A stretch of 64,000 nt of DNA, from the NCBI GenBank assembly GCA_018135685.1, contig JAENPR010000021.1, positions 2,418,001 to 2,482,000 on the forward strand. The letters are read 5' to 3'. Positions 58,836-64,000 of the stretch are shown here, piece after piece. Made by a program: the position numbers and the translations under genes. This stretch comes from Themeda triandra. Taxonomy: Eukaryota; Streptophyta; Magnoliopsida; Poales; Poaceae. The notes below the pieces were generated by a model, which did not search any database, had not been told where the DNA came from, and was given only the letters and a program-made list of their open reading frames with translations. Position 1 is the stretch's first letter. Every line of letters starts with the position of its first letter.

Positions 58836-60443
58836 TGTTGACACAAAATGTGGCGCACCGTGTCTCACACACAGCAAGCTGGAAAGCCTAGCTTCAATCG
58901 GGTGCCCGGGCGTCTAAATCCGGAAGCGTGCCAGTCGATTTGACCTGAAAGTCGACAAGGGATAAAATGATAAGATCAAAACTGGAACATATTGGGTGAG
59001 ACCAGACAGTTCCATCTTTACGGCCCTGAAGCCACTTACGACGACACATAGCTATAGAAGCTATCTGCCAACATGTTTGCAATTCATTTGGCTAATGTAA
59101 CATAATTGATGTGAATAGAACTGTACTGCCGAATACATGTACGTAAAGACATGTTTGAACAAGATCATGTATTTAAAACATGTCAAACTATACTTCAGGT
59201 TTAAAGCATCATCAAGCACGAACAATTAAAGATAAGTAACTTGTAAATACAAATCTACTAAAACAACACATGCATAGGCCAATCCAACTAGTCTGCCGCA
59301 CGTCTAGCCTTCATAAACCCGTCAAACACATGCTAAAGCAAGTTAATCCACCGCATGATACGACCTACTATAAGCATATACCACTCTCTACTCTTAGATC
59401 AATCCACCGCATGATACAATCTAACAATAAAAAGCTAAAAGCACATAATTGTCTAAACAGATCTATAAATACTCATCACATGTGTAAGCATAACCGTATC
59501 GGCAAGATTGCCGAATCGAGGTCCATGAAGAAGGAACAAACAAGCTATTACAATCTAGAGCAAAGCAAAGCCTACACCTGCCGCACGATATCCAGCTTTA
59601 ACAAAGACCTAGACGCACTAACTTGTACGAACCCGCAACATGTAACAATCTTGATTGATCTAATTCAGCTATTTGAACTCGATCTACTTTATATTGATGA
59701 ACATGAGAACATAATCAAAAGCCGAAAAGAGCATCAATCTAGATTTGGCAAAAGAGTGTTGCAAATAATTAAACATTAAATAAAAGCAACACATGATAAC
59801 TTAATGAATCAATTAGATCTTACCAAATCTAAAAGAGCCGATAACTATCTTCACTCATGTCTTAATCCATCGCACGATACAAGGCACAAGCAAAAACTTC
59901 CCATGATCGAGCTTAGATCTACCGCATGTCCTAAGCTAAAACAATGAGACTACTTGCATCACGTCTAAATCCACCGCATGATACTAGACATGATAACAAG
60001 GTTGCCGGGACTTACGGAGGTCGACGGATCGATTGGCCCTCTCGAAGAACTCGACGACACGACTAGAAGGACTCGAAAGATGGCACGGGGCCGGTTGTAT
60101 TGATTTGGTTGTGAACCCTTAATACAATGGTCGAGGGCTTATATTTATACCCTGGACAAGACACGAGTCCTAGATGACTACGATCTATCAAACAAAATTG
60201 GAAAAATACATAAACCCAACTCTAAACATAATCGGAATCTTTGACCATTACGACTCCTTCCTTTCCAGGTTCGTTCCTCCTTTCCTTTTCTGCCTCCTGA
60301 ATGAAGCCATCGTTCAGCCGACCGCTTGACCATTTTGCCGAACACATGGAAAGTTAGCCGACCGCACATGTATTTGCCGAATCTGTCTTTCTGCCAGCCA
60401 TGGGTCCACCTGTCATCTCCTTTACCAAATTTCGGTGTTAACA
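58836..60443 (-). repeat. Gypsy B 5' LTR (1608 bp)
   Basis: Partner of 45149-46756. It starts TGTTGACACAAAATG and ends GTTAACA. The minus-strand TATA box is at 60139-60149. It is followed by the GAAGA target duplication. Confidence 0.95.
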
Positions 60444-60448
60444 GAAGA

Positions 60449-62215
60449 TCATCCTCCCAATGAAGATGACTTTAATCCCAACAATTACCAATTTGTTGGT
60501 TTTGGGCAGCCGGCTCAGGTGGTTCAACCACAGCAACCAGCAGTGCTTCAATTTGCAGGCTTTGGACAGCCACCTCAAGTGATCCAACCCCAACAACCAT
60601 CAGTGAATCACTTCATACCAAATCAAAATCTACTGAATGAGCTTGGTATTTAGGCTTGGCCACAAGATGGTGAAGCAGTCCATGCTCCTCTTGCAGTGGC
60701 TCCCCAGCCCATCCCAATCCAGCAACAGGATCCTCTGATGGCACAGCAACAACTTAATCAAAACCTTGTTCAGCCTCTTCATGATGAGCCAGAAGATGAA
60801 GTTCTTCAGGCACAGGGCATAATTCCTGTCCCCCCAGTCCCTCAACTACAAGAGGAACATGTTCTTGAGATGGATGACCTGACTGACTCCTCTGAACAAA
60901 TGCCAGCTCTGATTGATGACAATGATGAGGAGGTGGAAATGCCCCCTGTTCCAAATCCCCAACCTCTGGAACCACTCTTAGTTGATGAAGTTCCACTTGA
61001 AGATCTTGTCCCCTTTGATGAGTTGGCGCCACAACCAAATCCAAACTTGGTTAATGGCCAATGAACATGCAGTTGGGGATGGTTCAAACTTTCATGCAAT
61101 CCCCTGATCCTTTGCTGCACTTAAAGTTTAACATTCAGATCGCTTTCAAGCCTTCCAGCAGCCCCACCAACCTACCCATCGACCCTCTCCGCATCAACCG
61201 AATACTGACACGCCGCTGCCCTTTCCCAATATGGGCCATGTCCTCGCCTAGGATGGGCTACGGATGCTTTTCAAAGACGGTCAATTGATTTAGCCGACAA
61301 CCATAACTCAAATTTAAGCCCAAGCCCAGATGCTATCAGGATGTGGGCTAAATTCTTCAGTAACATTGATCAGTCTCAACCAAGTGTCACTGTGCCTACT
61401 AGCTGGATGAATTTTTTCACTCTGCTGTTACTCAAGCAATCCTCTTTTGATTGGGCCAAGGATTTTCTCCAATCTCCGGCCTTGGCACATCATTTCTAAT
61501 GAAGACACGATTCGGAGTTATTGTTTTTCTCTTCCCAAATCTAAACCTTCTGTCTCAATAACAGATATTACTTGCTCTAATCATCTAGACAATTCTACTA
61601 TTGAACCTGCCCCCACTGATCTGCCTAACTTTTCACGCCATTTAGACTCTTCTGAGATTGCTCCCTCTGACTCAGAATCAGAGACTCCTTTGTTGGAGAA
61701 AGAACAAGACCCAGCTAATACCTCGGTCTCCACCACTCCAAGAACCACTGAAGATCCAGAAGCTCCATCCCGAGGACAAGAACTTGAACAACAAGAATCT
61801 GTCCAGGACCCTTTGACATTCACACCTACAGCTCCTGTCCAGGCCTCCTCTACTCCTCCTCGAGCCAAAAGAGGTAAGAAATTATTTATTTCTGAGGAAG
61901 GACTTAGAAGAAGTGATAGGATTCATAACATCACTAAAGGATACACGTCCCCTTCTTGTAAAGGAAAGCAATGTTTTGGTTGTCAATCCGAACCCCTACT
62001 TTATCTTCATCGTAGTGAGAGATCTTGGTGTTTCCTTCGCAAGCTAAAGCCGAGCAACCGTCTCACCGACAAGCCGATGGCCAAATTTGATGGCAAGAAG
62101 GCTCCGTGGGTCGACCCAAAAAGGATAAAGGGTCGCAGATCAGCCCCCAACTCAAGCAATCACGCCGATCGGCTCCGGGTCTAAGCCCAAGAAGCCCAAG
62201 AAGCCCAAGAAGTGA
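60449..62215 (+). pseudogene. LINE ORF1, C-terminal part
   Basis: It continues the frame cut at 45148: HPPNEDDFNPNNYQFVGFGQ, then Gln/Pro repeats (QVVQPQQPAVLQFAGFGQPP, QVIQPQQPSV), an acidic stretch (60850-61050) and a break at 61060. Next come MWAKFFSNIDQSQPSV, a Ser/Thr/Glu-rich region, and RRSDRIHNITKGYTSPSCKG with CKGKQCFGC, a Cys motif seen in grass LINE ORF1-type proteins. It ends in a Lys-Pro repeat (KPKKPKKPKK-stop at 62215, in a shifted frame). A stop after LLNELGI (60651) and other breaks make it non-functional as written. Confidence 0.7.
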
Positions 62216-62284
62216 TCGTCCTTCTCCTAAGCAACTTTAGTTATCTAAAGACGCTCTTTTTCATATTCAACTTTTAGTTTATCT

Positions 62285-64000
62285 ATGGTGTTAGACTTTG
62301 GAAGATTTTGTGTTGGAATATCCGTGGGATTAATTCGACAAAAAGTGGAACGCTCCGCGTGATAGAATCAATGAAACCGGTTGTGAAATAATGCCTTCTT
62401 GAAACAAAATGTGATTTCTTTGATCTTGCTTTTCTATGTCATTTTTGTCCCCCTTCTTTTGACTCTTTTGATTACTTGCCTTCCATTGGTGCTTCGGGTG
62501 GTTCCATTATTATATGGAAAAGTTCTTTCTTCATTGGCCAATGAATTTTCCAAAACGATTATGCCTCCTCTATCATGTTCTCATCAACACTTAATAATTC
62601 TAATTGGATTCTAACTAATATTTATGCTCCGTGTACCCCTAATGGAAAATCTGCCTTCATCAATTGGTTCAAACATATAGCAATGCCCGATTCAATTGAC
62701 TGGTTAGTTGTGGGAGACTTTAATCTTTACCGAAATCCTGAGGATAGAAACAGAGAAGGGGCAAATTATCATGACATGCTCATGTTTAATGATGCCATTA
62801 GTTCTCTTGGTCTAACTGAATTACCCCTCAAAGGCCAGCGCTTTACCTGGACAAACAAACAACATCCTCCTCTTCTAGAACGTTTGGACTGGTTTTTCAC
62901 CTCTGCTAGATGGACGTCATCCTATCCCAATTCCTTTGCCTCTACCCTGACAATGGAGACCTCTGATCATGTCCCATGCCTAATCTCTATATCCACTTCC
63001 ATTCCAAAGGGCTCCATTTTTTGCTTCGAAAATTATTGGCTACATCATGAAGATTTCCTCAATCAAGTTCAGCATGGCTGGTTCTCTCAGACCTTTCACT
63101 CTGATGCTGCCAAAAATATCACTGCCAGATTTAAAAACCTAAGAGGGGTTCTTAATGATTGGAAGAAAACTCTCTCTAATCTGAACATAACTATCCAAAA
63201 TAACAAATCAGTCCTTTCTTTTCTTAATTTCCTTGAGGAATTCAGAGACCTTAGTCTAATAGAATGGAACTTCGGGAAAATCATAGAAAACAATCTAATC
63301 TCACTTCTTCAACAACAACATACCTACTGGAAACAGAGAGGGTCAATCAAATGGATTACTCTAGGAGATGCAAATACTAAATTTTTTCATGCACATGCTA
63401 CCACCAAATTTCAAAAAAATTTCATTACTCGGCTAGTTAATGATGATGGCATTATTCTCACCTTGAACATCAAGACAAGGCCAATCTTATTTGGGAAAGT
63501 TTTAAACAAAGATTGGGAAACTCCAACTTTTCTTCAATTGGTTTTGATCTCTCCCTTTATTTTCCCTCCCAACCAAACCTAGATGCCCTAATTCACCCTT
63601 TCTCCAAAGAAGAAATAGACCTTGTAGTCAAAGCTCTTCCTTCAGATAAGTCTCCTGGACCTGATGGTTTCAACACTGACTTTATCAAAAAAAAATGTTG
63701 GCCCATAATTTGTTCAGACTTTTACAATCTTTGTGATGATTTCCATTCTAGAACAATTTGTCTACAAAACATTAATGGCTCTTATATTACTCTAATCCCC
63801 AAAAAGATGATGCTTCTAAGGTTGGGGATTATAGACCTATTTCCCTACTTAATACCTCACTTAAGATCTTGACAAAACTCCTAGCAAATAGATTGCAAAC
63901 AGTCCTTCCTACTCTCCTGCACAAAAACCAATATGGTTTTATTAAAAATAGGACCATTCAAGATTGTATAGCCTGGGCCTTAGAATATCTTCATTCCTGT
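62285..64000 (+). pseudogene. LINE ORF2: endonuclease and reverse transcriptase, partial
   Basis: The endonuclease begins near 62303 (ILCWNIRGIN). After breaks, a 335-codon frame (62575-63582) shows NSNWILTNIYAPCTPNGK, WLVVGDFNLYRNPEDRN, FTWTNKQHPPLLERLDWFF and ETSDHVPCL, the L1 endonuclease motifs in order with catalytic Asp/Asn and the final SDH. The segment to the RT holds TYWKQRGSIKWITLGDANTK, FFHAHAT. A frame change at about 63510 leads into RT (PFSKEEIDLVVKALPSDKSP, GPDGF, ITLIPKK, DYRPISLLNTSLKILTKLLA, NQYGFIKNRTIQDCIAWALE). It runs past the window end before the FADD box. Non-LTR retrotransposons use these enzymes for target-primed reverse transcription. Confidence 0.88.

Larger units (their letters stand above)
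45149..60443 (-). mobile_element. Ty3/Gypsy Tat-lineage retrotransposon, copy B
   Basis: A complete 15.3-kb element on the minus strand with equal 1608-bp LTRs (45149-46756, 58836-60443), a perfect 5-bp target duplication, PBS and PPT. Gene order in its own direction: gag, protease, RT, RNase H, archaeal-type RNase H, integrase, then an antisense multi-exon gene. Without the solo LTR inside its gag it would be about 13.7 kb. LTRs are nearly identical, so it is young. Coding frames are better preserved than in copy A. Confidence 0.96.
44010..64000 (+). mobile_element. L1-type LINE, split by Gypsy B and running off the window
   Basis: The LINE sequence is 44010-45148 plus 60444-64000. ORF1 reads across the Gypsy B site: the frame left of 45148 continues right of 60449 once one GAAGA copy is removed. 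ORF2 follows with an apurinic-type endonuclease and a reverse transcriptase still open at the window edge. The 5' end is undefined because the LARD-like element abuts it. No poly-A tail is visible because the 3' end lies outside. Confidence 0.88.

Overview
This is a transposon-rich stretch of a grass nuclear genome, probably Andropogoneae (sorghum, sugarcane or Miscanthus type). The inference rests on nested LTR retrotransposons of grass type and on two MITEs beginning GGCCTTGTTTAG, which I associate with sorghum-like genomes. I found no complete single-copy host gene, and no tRNA, rRNA or CRISPR array.

Layout. (1) 1-5509: host intergenic DNA with two related MITEs in opposite orientation, an imperfect ~500-bp direct duplication and an 82-bp tandem duplication. 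(2) 5515-30701: a Ty1/Copia element on the minus strand (SIRE/Maximus-like) with 2.1-kb LTRs and a matching 5-bp target duplication (AGGAG). It is split by a 15.1-kb Ty3/Gypsy element of the Tat type, copy A (13911-29049). Part of the Copia 5' LTR, its PBS and the start of gag are missing at this junction. (3) 30707-35165: host intergenic DNA. (4) 35369-44009: a plus-strand, non-autonomous LTR element (LARD-like) with one long gag-like ORF, an array of nine small hairpins and four PPT-like motifs. (5) 44010 to beyond 64000: a plus-strand L1-type LINE. Its ORF1 is split by a second Tat element, copy B (45149-60443, duplication GAAGA), which in turn carries a 1.57-kb solo LTR in its gag (57016-58581, duplication ATCTC).

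Tat copies A and B are the same family in the same orientation. Each encodes gag, protease, RT, RNase H, a second (archaeal-type) RNase H and integrase on the minus strand. Between integrase and the 3' LTR each carries, on the plus strand (antisense), a multi-exon gene for a plant-mobile-domain protein with a coiled-coil tail. GT...AG introns at the same places survive in both copies. Copy A also has a ~1.3-kb GC-rich segment absent from B that looks like a second captured gene.

A window-wide pattern limits how frame breaks should be read. In the transposons, CTG and CAG are strongly depleted. Compared between LTR partners or between copies A and B, they are replaced by CG-containing strings (TCTG to TACG, CAG to CGG, CTG to CG). 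This looks like a consensus error at CHG-methylated sites rather than evolution, so many of the 'frameshifts' may not exist in the real DNA.
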